NCBI GenBank assembly: GCA_025201705.1 | Contig: MU617233.1 | Location: forward strand, 1-18,371 | Length of the DNA: 18,371 bases | Direction: 5' to 3' | Source of the DNA: Dissophora ornata | Taxonomy: Eukaryota > Mortierellomycota > Mortierellomycetes > Mortierellales > Mortierellaceae | Shown: piece by piece, positions 7,515-18,059 of the stretch | How positions within the stretch are numbered: the first letter of the stretch is position 1 | How the letters are laid out: every line of letters begins with the position of its first letter | Translations under genes and position numbers: made by a program | Notes under the pieces: model-generated | Databases searched by the model: none | The model's input: only the letters and a program-made list of their open reading frames with translations | What the model was told of the DNA's origin: nothing

Positions 7515-10500
7515 TTATGCAAGCGTCGTCCTTTGCCCAAGTTCATGGCTTCCAGTCCCGTTCGACATCTCACCAGTACGATCGCCCATGAACTCCTTAT
7601 AACTATTATTGTCACGGAAACAAAATGCAACGTTCTGTTAGAATACACCATTATGCGTTCCGAGCGGTGTCGAGATTGAATGGAAGAGGAAAGTACATAC
7701 ATGAGATCGAGGCGTTTGCTTTCTTCTGGGGTAATTGAGGATCTTGTGTTCGTCAGCGAGACCTCGAGATGCTCTGCTGTGATGATCGGGCGAGATCCCT
7801 TAGAGGTTTTGTCGCCGAGACCATCTCCGCCGGCTCCTGGATCGCCAGATACAGCAGAAGCGGCTTCCCTGGCAGCAGTCATGCCCTTGGCAATCAATTC
7901 CAACTAAAAGCATTGCGCCATTGGAAAAAAACAGATAGCGCGTGAATTAGGTAATGTAGTATCGGTCAAGGAAAAGATGATGAGAGTGGAAAAACAAACA
8001 CTTACTCGTTGTGAAATATGTCCACGCTCCGCAAGGGTCAAGTTGGCTTTTTGATTGGCTTTGCCGGCACCGCCAAATCCCTTTCCGCCAAGACTCACAA
8101 ACCGCACCATCGTTGCGTCCGCACGGCTCGAACCCGAGCCAGCTCCTGTGGCGGGCGATGATGTACCCGTAGCGTCGCCGTTGCTACTCTGGCGTTCCTT
8201 TTTGATAGCCTCATCCCTCTCAATTGCCACACGGATTGCTTCCAAGTGCGCATTGTACAACACCGCCTGCAAGTCTGCGCCTGTCAGCCCCTCGGTACGA
8301 CGTGCGCAGTTCATGAGATCCACATCTTCGGCCACTTCCATCTTGCGCGCAAGACATGTCAGAATCTCAAACCGCTCGTTCAGGTCCGGCATGCCGCAGA
8401 GGAGGGACTTGTCAAGACGACCTGGGCGAAGCAATGCAGGATCGATCAGATCGGGGCGCGAGGTTGCGGCAAGGACATATACACCATCGAGTCCCTCGGC
8501 ACCGTCCATTTGGGTGAGCATCTGATTCACCACACGGTCTGTCACGCCTGTGCTATCGTGTCCTCTGTTTTTTGAGGCGAGCAATACGAAGGGGAAAAGA
8601 AATATAGTCAATATGATGTTGTCTTGCCTCATACAGCCTGAATAAATCGACTATTACCTCTTGGGTGCAATACTGTCAAACTCGTCAAAGAACAACACGC
8701 AGGGTTTAGCGGCCTGGGCACGCTCAAATAGATCGCGAACAGATTTCTCAGAGGCACCGATATACTTGTTCAGCAACTCTGGACCCTTGACCGAGATAAA
8801 GTTCAACCCGCACTCCTTTGCCACTGCAGACGCCAGCAGCGTCTTACCACATCCGGGGTGACCAAACAACAACAGACCCGATCGTAACCGCAGCGGGCAT
8901 TGCGAAAAGATCGAGGCATATTTTGTGGGCCACTCAAGAGTCTCGAGCAGGATTTTGCGGGTCTCGTTGAGACCTCCAATATCAAGCCAACTGGTCGCAG
9001 AGCTCTGAAGCTTGACGCCACGAAGACTGCTAGGCACAAAGCCTTCCTGTGCCTTCAAGAAATCGCCCTGGGTCAATGTAAACTCGTCTTCGGAGGACGA
9101 AGCAGATGCCGTGCTTGCTGTCGCAGAGGTAAGTTCGGTGATCAAGGCCTTTCCGTTAGGGATAGCATGGGTCTTCGAATGTGAGGCATCATCCTCTCCT
9201 TCTTTGCGGTTAGCAAGCTGAGCTGCAATATTGCGGACAGCGCCTTCATGGACAGTCCTCTCCAGGAATGCTTTCAAATCCGCCGCCAAATAGCCCTCAG
9301 TCTTGGATGCCACGGAGACCAGATCGATTTGAGGCAAGGACCTCTGCAAAATAGCTGGTCCGGTTTCCATCAAGCTCTGCAGCATCTCCTTGCGCTCTGT
9401 TTTGCCGGGCGGTGTTAACCGAATAATCTCGCTCAGCAAATGGGACGTAATCAACGAAGGGTGAACCGAGACCTGCTGCTGAGCCGTTGCCACAATCGCG
9501 ATCCGATCGAACCGCTTGCACATCCTTGTTGCGATCTGCAAAAAGACCTCTGCAATTTGTCGGGACCGGAAAGAGTCAGCATGTTCGACTTCTGCAGGGA
9601 TAAGGCGATCGAGATCTTCCAGAAAGAGGATACTGGGCGAGTGGAAAGCAGCAGTGTCGAACCACTGCTGGAACTTGGTCATCAATACCGGCAATCTGTC
9701 CTCTGCAAACTCGGCGCAGTTGACTTCCACGCAGTCTAGTTTAATATAAAAGTGCTTGGTTAGTATGTTGTCGCTGGAGATGTTATGCATAACCGAACTG
9801 CTCCTTGACTTACAAGCAAGAGTATCGACATTCTCGGAAAGTTTGTGGATGATCGACCGTGCGACAACCGTCTTTCCGGATCCATGAGGCCCACAGAGTA
9901 GGAAGCCCCCCAGGCTAGGCACAGCGAATGCATCGCGCAACTCCAGTTTCGAAAGACATGTTAGCAAGTACTTCTCCGCTTTTGTGCACACCTGTGTAAC
10001 ACCGCCAAGAGCTGCTGGGGTATCAGCAATATGAGTAACAGATCTAGAGGCAAAATACGGACAATAACGTGCGCGCTGATTAGTATCGCCGCCAGACTAA
10101 GGACCCTCATGCAGACATTCCAGCATAATATGTCGAAGTGCCTCTACCTTTTGAAAATATGGTTGATCCCTTGTGCCTGACCAATCTCGACCTTAAGCTG
10201 GCTCAGCTGGGCCTTGTTAAGAATGCTATATGCTTCAGGCTCCACCTGGTTCTTGTTCTCCTCTTGCTGAGAGTTGTTGTGCGCAGATGGCAAGGATTTT
10301 GCAGGGAAGACAATAGCGAATGATTGGATAGTGTCGCCATGGGGGATAGAGAGTAAGGATCCATGGCTTAGAATTGCGGAGTCGTGCTCGGATACAGAGT
10401 CAACCCACTCTTTAAAAATCGAGATCAGCTGTGTAGTCTTTGCCGCCTTGTCCGAGTCGTGGTTTGCCGATTTTGGCTGCAGCTTCAATGGCGCTGGTGT

Positions 10501-12034
10501 TGTAGATGTCGATCCAGAAGTAGAAATGGGTCGGAGAATGATATTAGGAACCTGTACGGGGCGAATATGTGCCTCTGACAGTCTGATGATCGAAAAGTTC
10601 TCTGCGTCCAGTGCATCTTGAACTTGCTTCGAGATTGCGACATGGCCCACTGGCACGTTGTAGGACGACACAGCCTTAACGTAGATCGCCGACGATCCAA
10701 CCAAGAGGTCATCGGGATCTCTCGTCTCGTCATCAGTGACCTTTTCGGCATGAGGTGGAACCACTTTTGAGATTCGGAGGGCTGGTTGGTTGGTCATATC
10801 AGCCTCGATCCAGCTGTCCGGATGCACCTGTACTGTGAATGGTCCCTTCTCAGGAATACTCTCGATCAGCTCATCCGAGCTTTCATCCAGCGCTAGCACG
10901 CGCAGGCACTGTGCCTGTGTGACCTTTTGAACGTGTGCCGACAGGTCCTGGTTGTCTGTCGGTTTGGTGGCGCCATTCGTCTTGCGGACCATAGGTGCTA
11001 CAATGATCTCCACATTGGCGCTCAGTTTTACACACTGGGCTGCCGGATTGATGTCGACTAGTTACGCACGAAATGCAAGCAGTTTAGGTCCCGGAGCCAG
11101 CTCAATGGTACATATTAAACTGAAGATTCTGACCCAGAGTACACTTACGGACGCGAAGACGGACTGACGTGTGTCCACTGACCCATATGGTGAAGACTTG
11201 GTTCGGGTACAGGATCCTGATCTGGTTTATCATCTGATCTTCCACGTATCCTGCGTGCAGCTCCTATGATATCCATTTGGGCAATTGGGCAACTTTTAGT
11301 TCTCTTAATCACATTCCCTGATCGCGTGGATATTTCCCGGGCAAGAACAAAACCTTGCTACGCCCTTCCTTACCAAGATCTCCCAATCGTCCTCCGAGTA
11401 TGGTGCAACGTTTACAGAGATGCCGTCCTGAACGGATTTCACAAACTCAATGTTCACCTAGACAATTATAAGGCAATTACGAGTCCGCATGAGTTGTCCA
11501 GGACGACCAATTGCACATGTTCCTGAAATACAGCCATAGTCCGGATCAACAGGCATGGAGAGACTTGTTTCTGTTCGGCATGTCTGCTTGCTCGTGTGTG
11601 GTTTTTTTTACCTTCTGCCCGGCTCTCAATCCTATTGCCTGTCCGAACTTTGGATCAAGCTCGATCGTTTCCCCAGCATTCCCACCGGGTCTGGGCAGTG
11701 ACGAAGCTACCGAGCCGGATCCTGGACCTCCCGAGGAAGTGTTTCCACTCCAACCGACGTACGATTTCTTGTCTGTTGATCCTTCCTGCCATGACAGCTC
11801 TAATACTACGTTTTGTGGAAGCTATCTCGGCCGGCGCAATTGAAGAAGAGAAAGACAGCTGGGAGGGTTAACATTGAAAGTTACAAGAGTGTGATCGGCT
11901 CCAGTTCGAGAATAGAATACGGAGTATACGTTCTGTACCTTGCCCTGGTCCAGAAGCGCGTTTGCCCAGGCGCTTGGGATGTTGATGAGACAATGCCGCG
12001 AGGGCAAGAATGCGACCGTGACAGATTTCTGCAT
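7515..12034 (-). CDS. PEX1: PEX1, peroxisomal AAA+ ATPase (complete, ten exons)
   Basis: PEX1 pairs with PEX6 in the hexameric motor that pulls the ubiquitinated receptor PEX5 out of the peroxisomal membrane. Exons on the minus strand: 12034–11939, 11821–11612, 11457–11374, 11263–11149, 11057–10148, 10043–9814, 9735–8658, 8564–8006, 7903–7701, 7602–7515. All nine introns are GT–AG, 78–154 bases, and the joined frame is 1190 residues, between the yeast and human lengths. Residues 1 to about 190 match the PEX1 N-terminal double-barrel domain (for example SEDDWEIL and [12 protein letters not shown]). The LGGV motif (484–487) opens D1, with Walker A GPHGSGKT (523–530) and a Walker B reading ILFLEDLD (584–591), which has ED where active AAA modules have DE. 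D2 has Walker A GHPGCGKT (840–847), Walker [10 protein letters not shown] (895–903), then the PEX1 signature [14 protein letters not shown], sensor-1 AATSRPD and arginines in LLRPGR (R954, R957). The ATG at 12034 follows a long CT-rich leader. Confidence 0.97.
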
Positions 12035-12744
12035 GACAAACGGACTAGAGCGTGAAAGTGTTTGCGTGGGTTCGGGTCGTTGAAGGGAGCGGGGGTGTGA
12101 AAAAGTGCAAGCTGCTGCAACGAGCGGGATTGGGTTTGCTGGGTTGATGCGGAATCAAAGTGAGAGGGAGGAAGGAAGAGAAGAGTTGGATGAATGAATA
12201 AAGAAAAAAGGTACGAGGGAGGGTTGTTGGTGTAAAGCGAACAGCAGCACTAGTAGCGAGAACACGCCCCGGTGGAGAGAAAGCAAAGGTTGAATACAAA
12301 AGAAGGTTCTCCTGCCCGTTCCTCGGCCCCGGTGCAAGTCCGTGTCTCTCTCTACCGCTCTGTGGGGTGACTGGTTGGCGGCAGATCGAACTTATTTCTT
12401 CGTATCATGTGCCGACAATCAATCCCTCACCATCGATACATGGACACTACCACACTCCCCTTCCTGCCACGAAGATCACCTTTTCTTCTTCACGCGATCC
12501 CTATTCTTCTTCCCAACCACGCCCGTGGTCTTTCCAGCCCTTCCTTGCCTTGACGGTAGTATCCCGGGTTCATTTCGCCCTGACCTAACCGTCCAGAGTA
12601 CTCGGCACGTAATATCTCTATACATTCTCGTGTGAATGTAGACCACAATAGCATGTTGAAGAATCGCCCGTTTTATGACAGCAGTGATGACTGGGTCCTA
12701 GAGAATAGTATACACATTGGATTCTCCTCCTGCAATCGATCCAG
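12035..12744. promoter_or_regulatory. PEX1 promoter and leader, then non-coding spacer
   Basis: From about 12050 to 12230 the minus strand is strongly C/T-rich, with stretches such as CTTCTCTTCCTTCCTCCCTCTC, a common core-promoter and leader style in filamentous fungi. Beyond 12340 there is no coding signal on either strand. Frames here start with GTG or are composition artefacts. No TATA box stands out. Confidence 0.45.
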
Positions 12745-12750
12745 TTTATT
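12745..12750 (-). terminator. Candidate polyadenylation signal of the STEEP1-like gene
   Basis: AATAAA on the minus strand, about 155 bases after the TAG stop at 12906. The 3' UTR would contain a 14-T run (12818–12831, plus strand), a TAA/ATT triplet repeat near 12882–12895 and the 12-base palindrome ATCGCATGCGAT (12858–12869). Confidence 0.4.
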
Positions 12751-12905
12751 TGGCACTCGTTTTTTCACCTAAATCGCTTTCATCGGCACCTTCACTTTTG
12801 AAAAATAAAAGTCGCCGTTTTTTTTTTTTTTACTGAATCCAAAAACTATTGTACACAATCGCATGCGATCGATCCCAGAAAATAATAATAATAAGAGGCG
12901 CGCCC

Positions 12906-13676
12906 CTATGCCCCTACTGAGGCCGACGCTGCCAAAAGCGCTCTTGCCTTCGCCGCCGCATCCTGGTTCCCTTCCATTCTGACCCTCATCTCTGTATCAT
13001 CATCCCCGTCGCCATGCGTGTCATCTTGGTGGTGTTCCTGTCCTACTAACTCCAGATCCCAATCATCATGCGGCACGCCCTGGATCTCGTTCAATGCTCC
13101 TTGGACTACATAGGTGTATGCGCCACCCTTCAAATGCGGTGTGGTCTCGTAGGCAATCAGTAAACTGCATCGGGGACAGTATAGCCGGTATTGCTTCTCG
13201 AACTTGTCATTCCTAGAAACAACCAGTACAGAATTTCCTTGTGTTAATGTCGTTTGGCGAAGAAGAAAAACGAACTGAACCCGTTCGTGTAGAAGGCAGG
13301 GCTATGATGTAGGGGTATGGGTGGGCGCTTGCCTTTTGACGATCTTGACCTCTCCGGGTATGGCGTGCAGCTTATACATTCTTGTCGCGTTCTCGACGAT
13401 CGTTGCGTTATCGGTCTCTCGTCTTGGCAACTGTGCTAGCTCCATGTCTAAAATAACGGCAAAAAAAAATAATAAAATAATCAACACGCATTTTTTTTAC
13501 AACAAAAGTCGACCCATGGAATCAGGCTCGCCAACCTTCATGAGGAGTGGGTAATGCCGGTCCATACCAATGACAAGAATGAACTCGCTACAAAGACAGT
13601 AGTAAGAATGCAAGCCCTGCGCCTCTTCCCGATTGTCGGACGAGGAGATGATACTGTTACTGATAATCTTTGGCAT
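12906..13676 (-). CDS. STEEP1: STEEP1/CXorf56-family protein (three exons)
   Basis: Exons on the minus strand: 13676–13568, 13447–13333, 13212–12906, giving 176 residues. In animals STEEP1 (CXorf56) binds STING and promotes its exit from the ER. The role of fungal homologues is not established. Family landmarks appear in order: an MPKIISNSII start, YYCLC (25–29) with C27 and C29, a hydrophobic strand FILVID, LPRRETDNA (43–51), the KLH segment, then EKQYR followed by CPRC (87–90). The CxC and CxxC pairs could hold one zinc ion. The C-terminus is acidic then Ala-rich and differs from the animal protein. Intron 1 (13448–13567) is GT–AG. Intron 2 (13213–13332) fits only as AG|GCAAG to CTAG, a GC–AG intron, because that join alone gives KR-NDKFEKQYR in frame. 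The protein is somewhat shorter than the roughly 220-residue human one. Confidence 0.9.
13213..13332 (-). other. GC–AG intron in the STEEP1-like gene
   Basis: The exon ends AAAAG and the intron begins GCAAGC, matching the strong AG|GCAAG form usual for GC donors. It ends TTTCTAG, giving 120 bases, the same length as intron 1. Nearby GT dinucleotides give joins that break the frame. It is the only non-GT donor among the predicted introns of this window. Confidence 0.75.
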
Positions 13677-13908
13677 GGTCGGCTGTCCTGAATGATGTCG
13701 TCTTTGCTCAGAGTTGTTTCCACTGAGTGATCAGTCAAATGGACTTTGCCTCCAAAAGCAAAAAGTATACATCACGTGCACCCATCGCATTTTCATTGGG
13801 AGCAAATGCCCTTGGGCCCCAATAGTCGAAAGTGGCCTATATCTTGGTACAGGACTCGCAAAGCCAAAGCGGTTGAGTGGTAAACAAGCATTGAGGTTTG
13901 CTTTTTTC
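13677..13908. promoter_or_regulatory. STEEP1-like promoter with a CACGTG E-box
   Basis: This short spacer lies between the STEEP1-like start and the 3' end of the OST48 gene. A palindromic CACGTG at 13773–13778 is about 100 bases upstream of the start codon and could bind bHLH regulators. No TATA box stands out. Confidence 0.35.
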
Positions 13909-13914
13909 TTTATT
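13909..13914 (-). terminator. Polyadenylation signal of the OST48 gene
   Basis: AATAAA on the minus strand, 94 bases after the TAA stop. The 3' UTR between them carries a (CA)n microsatellite at 13956–13970. Confidence 0.55.
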
Positions 13915-14007
13915 GTACGTTCTTCTTTGTCCCTGCAAAAAAGATTCCTCCGTGCACACACACACACACCATAAACCACATCTACACTGTCTCTACAAAA
14001 GACGCTC

Positions 14008-15787
14008 TTATGCCTTCTTAGTCGTCTTGGCGCTGGAGTCAAGTCCACCCCAAAGATACACGAACGAAAAGATCAACAATCCAACACCCATGCTAGCCGC
14101 GCTCGTGTAGTAGGGCTTGGCTTGCGAGATGAAGCGTGGGTACTGGTCGTGTCTGAAGGGGTGAATACCCACAGTCGTCACGCTCTCAATGTAGCCCATA
14201 CCGGGACGTTTATAGTTGACAGTGAACTTGAACACTCCGTACTGATCGGGCAGCTGCAACGTAGTCGTGAAAGTGCCAACTGTGCTCTGATCGTCCAGAG
14301 GGACCTGCTCGAGTGTCTTGCGGACATAGGGGTCCAACATAATCAGCTCCAATTGAACGTCATCCGCAGAGAACGGATGCCATTCGCCGTCGTGGTATTC
14401 GGCAATGTGGATCGTATAAGTCTGTTCATATTCCGTTAGGGAAATGCTCTTGTTAGTTTTCGCGACGACTTTTCAACATGAAGCATAGCGAACACATCAA
14501 AACAAATAAACGAACCATATTGTCCTTGATTCGGTAGTGAGCGGGGGCTTCCGTTTCACCAACTTTGTGGTGCTCAACGGCAACAGCATCCAGAGCGCCC
14601 TTCTCATGGAAGTTCCACTTGGTCAACTCCTCAATAAACTTGCGGTTGCCAGATGCGGTCCTAGAACAAAACAAAAAAATAAGTGGTGACAGAGTAGTTC
14701 CTTCTGATTAGCAACTCTAGTTAGACAAGGATAAAATAAAATAAAATATAAAAAAAAAGTTGCTTACTTCTTGTCGCCGTGCTTCTTGGCAGATGCGCCA
14801 AAGAAATTATCTGACAGCATCTCCGTGCTGCCCAAGAACGTGATACGCGCGTTGTTACGTGCCTGCATTACCGACACCAAGCTAATGTCCTTGCCCGAGA
14901 TTGTTGGATCCTGGTCCGCGCTCTCACCCAAGTTAACAGACTCCCACGAATATGCCTCCTGAGGTGCCCAGAGAATGGGTGTCAAAAGTGGGTTGGAGGG
15001 GTTGACAGAGTGGGCAATGCCTCGGAACAGAATCGGACCAGGGACCTGTTCCAGTGGTACGATGGCATCGATCTTGGACATGTGGGTCGCGGGGTTGACA
15101 ACAATGGCGTCGTGCTGCTTCTTGCCCAGATCGTCGTCGTAGTTGAAGTGATCCAGGACAGTCGTAAACCGGCTATCGTATTCGACATCAAATTCCCTGG
15201 AAAGTTCCCGGAGCGTGTTTCCCAGGTCGGGTGAACCTGCTACCATGACGTTACCACCATCGGCAACAAATCCAACAACAGAGTTTGCGCTCATACCCTT
15301 GGGATACTCTGATGTGAGAGAAAGAAAAAAAAATGGGACAGCTTTGTCAGTCATCCCTGTCCGTGGATCATTGTATCTCAGTTGATCGCCTTATCCATGC
15401 ATCATTAGCAATGGCTTCCTCCGAGTCGAGCACAACACGAACCTTTCATTTTGGGCGAGAGGAAGATAAGGTGATCAAACAGACGCTGATCGTATTTGCT
15501 CAGGGCGACGGGTGAGCTCACTTCGTGGAGGGTAACATTATATTGGCGCTCTATTACACGTTTTCAACGCGTCACGAAAGGGGGTTAGATGATGGGAAAC
15601 GAAATGCATGCGTTTCTGAAATTGACTGCCCTGTGTTTATTTTACCCTGCAGATCACTCCAGAGCTCCATGTAAGTGTCCGCATCGTCCAGACTATCGAG
15701 GAGGACCAAGGTGCGGGGCCCAGTCAGGGACCTGGCGTGGGCCACCAAGGCGATGGCGACAGTTGACAAGAGGACTGATACTCGCAT
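14008..15787 (-). CDS. WBP1: OST48/WBP1, oligosaccharyltransferase 48-kDa subunit (complete, five exons)
   Basis: A subunit of the ER oligosaccharyltransferase, which transfers the dolichol-linked glycan to Asn in N-x-S/T sites. Exons on the minus strand: 15787–15646, 15550–15443, 15308–14768, 14660–14516, 14421–14008. The four introns are GT–AG and the joined frame is 449 residues, close to the animal length of about 456. Residues 1 to about 18 are a signal peptide (MRVSVLLSTVAIALVAHA). Then come GPRTLVLLD, the conserved LSKYDQRLFDHLIFLSP block, the GGNVMVAGSPDLGNTLREL block, GPILFRGIAHSVNPSNPLL, and QARNNARITFLGS. The C-terminal half has the VEHHKVGETEAP and DQYGVFKFTVNYKRPG motifs, and one transmembrane helix at about 418–437. 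A short cytosolic tail ends in Lys-Lys-Ala, reminiscent of dilysine ER-retention tails but not an exact KKxx. The ATG at 15787 begins the signal peptide. Confidence 0.97.
14725..14758. repeat. A/T-rich ATAAA-type microsatellite in OST48 intron 3
   Basis: Repeated ATAAA/ATAAAAT units followed by a run of nine A lie within the intron at 14661–14767, near its 5' donor as read on the minus strand. They become a T-rich stretch in the transcript. Confidence 0.5.
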
Positions 15788-16211
15788 TTCGTCTTCTAGT
15801 TATATGTTATTCCTTGTTTGATAAAGCAAACGCCAGTACTATCTGCTCTTCCCGAGAGATGGCGCAGGGGTGGGGGGAATGGAAAATGGAGTAACTGGAT
15901 GTCGCGAAAGCGAGGATGAGGGAAGGGTGGATGGGACAGGATGATGCGAAAAGGACGTGTCTTTTTTTTGTAGGTCGTTTTCTGTCCAATTGTTCGCTGC
16001 TCCTCTTATTACCCGCAACGACGGTTGGGGACCAAATTTCAGGGCCCAAGCCACTTGGACAACGGCTGAATCTACACACACAAAACGCTGTGTCGGCTCG
16101 TCAAAAACGACATGCGTTGTCTAGAAACTACGAAATACGTGTTTTTACGACTAATGCATCAGGGTCAGCACACTGACAGCTGGGGTTTACTACAGATATG
16201 TTACAAATATT
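15788..16211. promoter_or_regulatory. OST48 promoter and Q-rich gene 3' flank
   Basis: 424 bases between the OST48 start and the stop of the upstream Q-rich gene. On the minus strand the part at about 15850–15970 is C/T-rich (for example CCATCCACCCTTCCCTCATCC), fitting an OST48 leader. I found no canonical AATAAA just after the Q-rich gene. No coding frame here is convincing. Confidence 0.4.
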
Positions 16212-18017
16212 CTAATTCAAGAGTGAACTGAGAGAGATCCGGCTCCCTCCACTGGCACCAGCTCCTTGGCTGCCAGAGCCTTGTCCTGTCCCTGGCTGAC
16301 TGGGATCATGGTGTCCTGGGGGAGGACCACGTTGTCCTGGCGGAGGGCCATACCTTGGGTCCGAAGAATGCCCCGGTTGGCTGCTAGATGGGTGGAATCC
16401 AGGCTGGCCACCCTGTGAAGGATGATAGGGCTGGCCTTGTCCAGAGTGCTGCGGATACCCGGGCTGTTGATACGACTGCTGAGGGGCATGTTGCTGCGAA
16501 GATTGGTACTGCTTGTGGTGCTGCTGCTGCTCCTGTTGCTCCTGGTACCATTGCTGTTCAGTTCGCGACTGAGGCATCCTTGTAGGCTCACTTTGTTGTC
16601 CCTGGGGTGCTGCATGTCGGTGCGACGATGGATATTGCTGTTGCTGTTGCTGTTGTTGATATTGCTGTTGCTGTTGCTGTTGCTGTTGTTGATATTGCTG
16701 TTGCTGTTGCTGAGTCTGTTGGTGAGGGGGGGCCTGCACTGGGACTTGCTGGGCATATACCTCGGAAGGTGACCTGTTATGCGATCTTGACGGAGGTTGC
16801 TGAACACCTAGCCCCGACATGTCTTGTGAGCGTGAAGCAGAGTGACCATAACCAGGATGCATCTCTTGAGAATGACGTGGCTGCTGTTGCTGTTGCGGAG
16901 GGGGAGCATAATCCATGCTCGGGCGAGAATGGTGCCCTTGTTGAGGCGGCGGTTGCGACGGATAGGGGCTGCTCCCTGCTGCTGGCCCTGGTCCAGGTCG
17001 GGTCATGTAGGGGTCTGTTACTTGGCTTCTTGGAGGCGCCATCTCATAAGTGTTCGATGAGTTCCGAGAATGAGTTCCTTGTCGTTGGCCAGCAGAGACC
17101 ACGGGCGCTGGGATCGGCATGGGACCATGGGACGACTGACTGTATCCGCCAAGGGCAGGGGAAGATCCTCTGCTTCTGCTATGACCCTGGGCGGCATGGC
17201 GATAAGCATGTCCAGAGGCACCAGGACTGCCGACCCGCATCGGATGTTCCCTGGGCGTTGCCAGATGATCCATAGACACTGAAGGCGGATTAGGGACTGG
17301 ACTGACCATCATAGCTAGACCTTGACTACCACTCGCAGAGCTATTTCGAGAATGAGGAGCTGAACGGCGACCGGTAGGAGCGACTGACTGAGTCGTAGGT
17401 GGGTATGGTGAGCCATGATGCTGCTGCTGCGGTACTTGCACAGCGTGTTGAGGATGATGACGAACCTGCTCTTGTCGCTCTTGTTGCTGCTGTACATAAC
17501 GCTGCTGCTGTTGTTGTTGTAGCTGTAGCTGCTGCTGCTGGTGTTGTTCGTATTGGTCATATTCATTGTGGTAGCGCTGCGGTAATTCCTCGGGATGGTC
17601 CTTTGCTATAGTCTGCTTCTGACCCTTAGTTCTCCTCCTAGAAGCCGATGATGGATCAACATTATGCATGGGCTCATGGGCGGGCGAGCGACCTTGCATT
17701 CCATGATGCTCTTGCCCAGGATAGAGCTGCTGTTGTTGCAGCTGTTGTTGGGTATGCTGTTGAGGAGCTCCATTCTGGTATTGGGTCATCCTAGCATGAG
17801 CCACTGGTTCTTGAACAGGTGCAGATGAGGCTCCGTAGCGGCCTGTATCCCGCGAAGACTGTTGTGGAGGCACCCCATACTGCGCTGCAGGGTCTCCCAC
17901 ATGCCCCCACTCCTGTTGCCTCTCAGCCACCTGCGGATCGCGCTGTTGGCGACGTAGCTGATCAGGATGAGCTTGTTGCTCTTGCTGCATGCGGGGCTGT
18001 TGATGTTGTGGTTGTTG

Positions 18018-18059
<42 letters not shown>

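Noticed and set aside
8055..8525. 156-codon plus-strand frame
   Set aside because: It lies antisense to the PEX1 D2 domain, whose identity is certain.
11458..11611. Possible extra micro-exon in the longest PEX1 intron, after a TTTCAG
   Set aside because: Joining GQK directly to VNIEFVK gives a gapless match to the PEX1 N-domain pattern, so no extra exon is needed.
12342..12635. 97-codon plus-strand frame upstream of PEX1
   Set aside because: It starts with GTG, is dominated by Phe/Pro/Ser from CT-rich sequence, and has no domain.
16422..17275. Plus-strand Leu- and Val/Ala-rich frames
   Set aside because: They are shadows of the Q-rich gene. Their composition follows from CTG/TTG and GCTGTT readings of the repeats.
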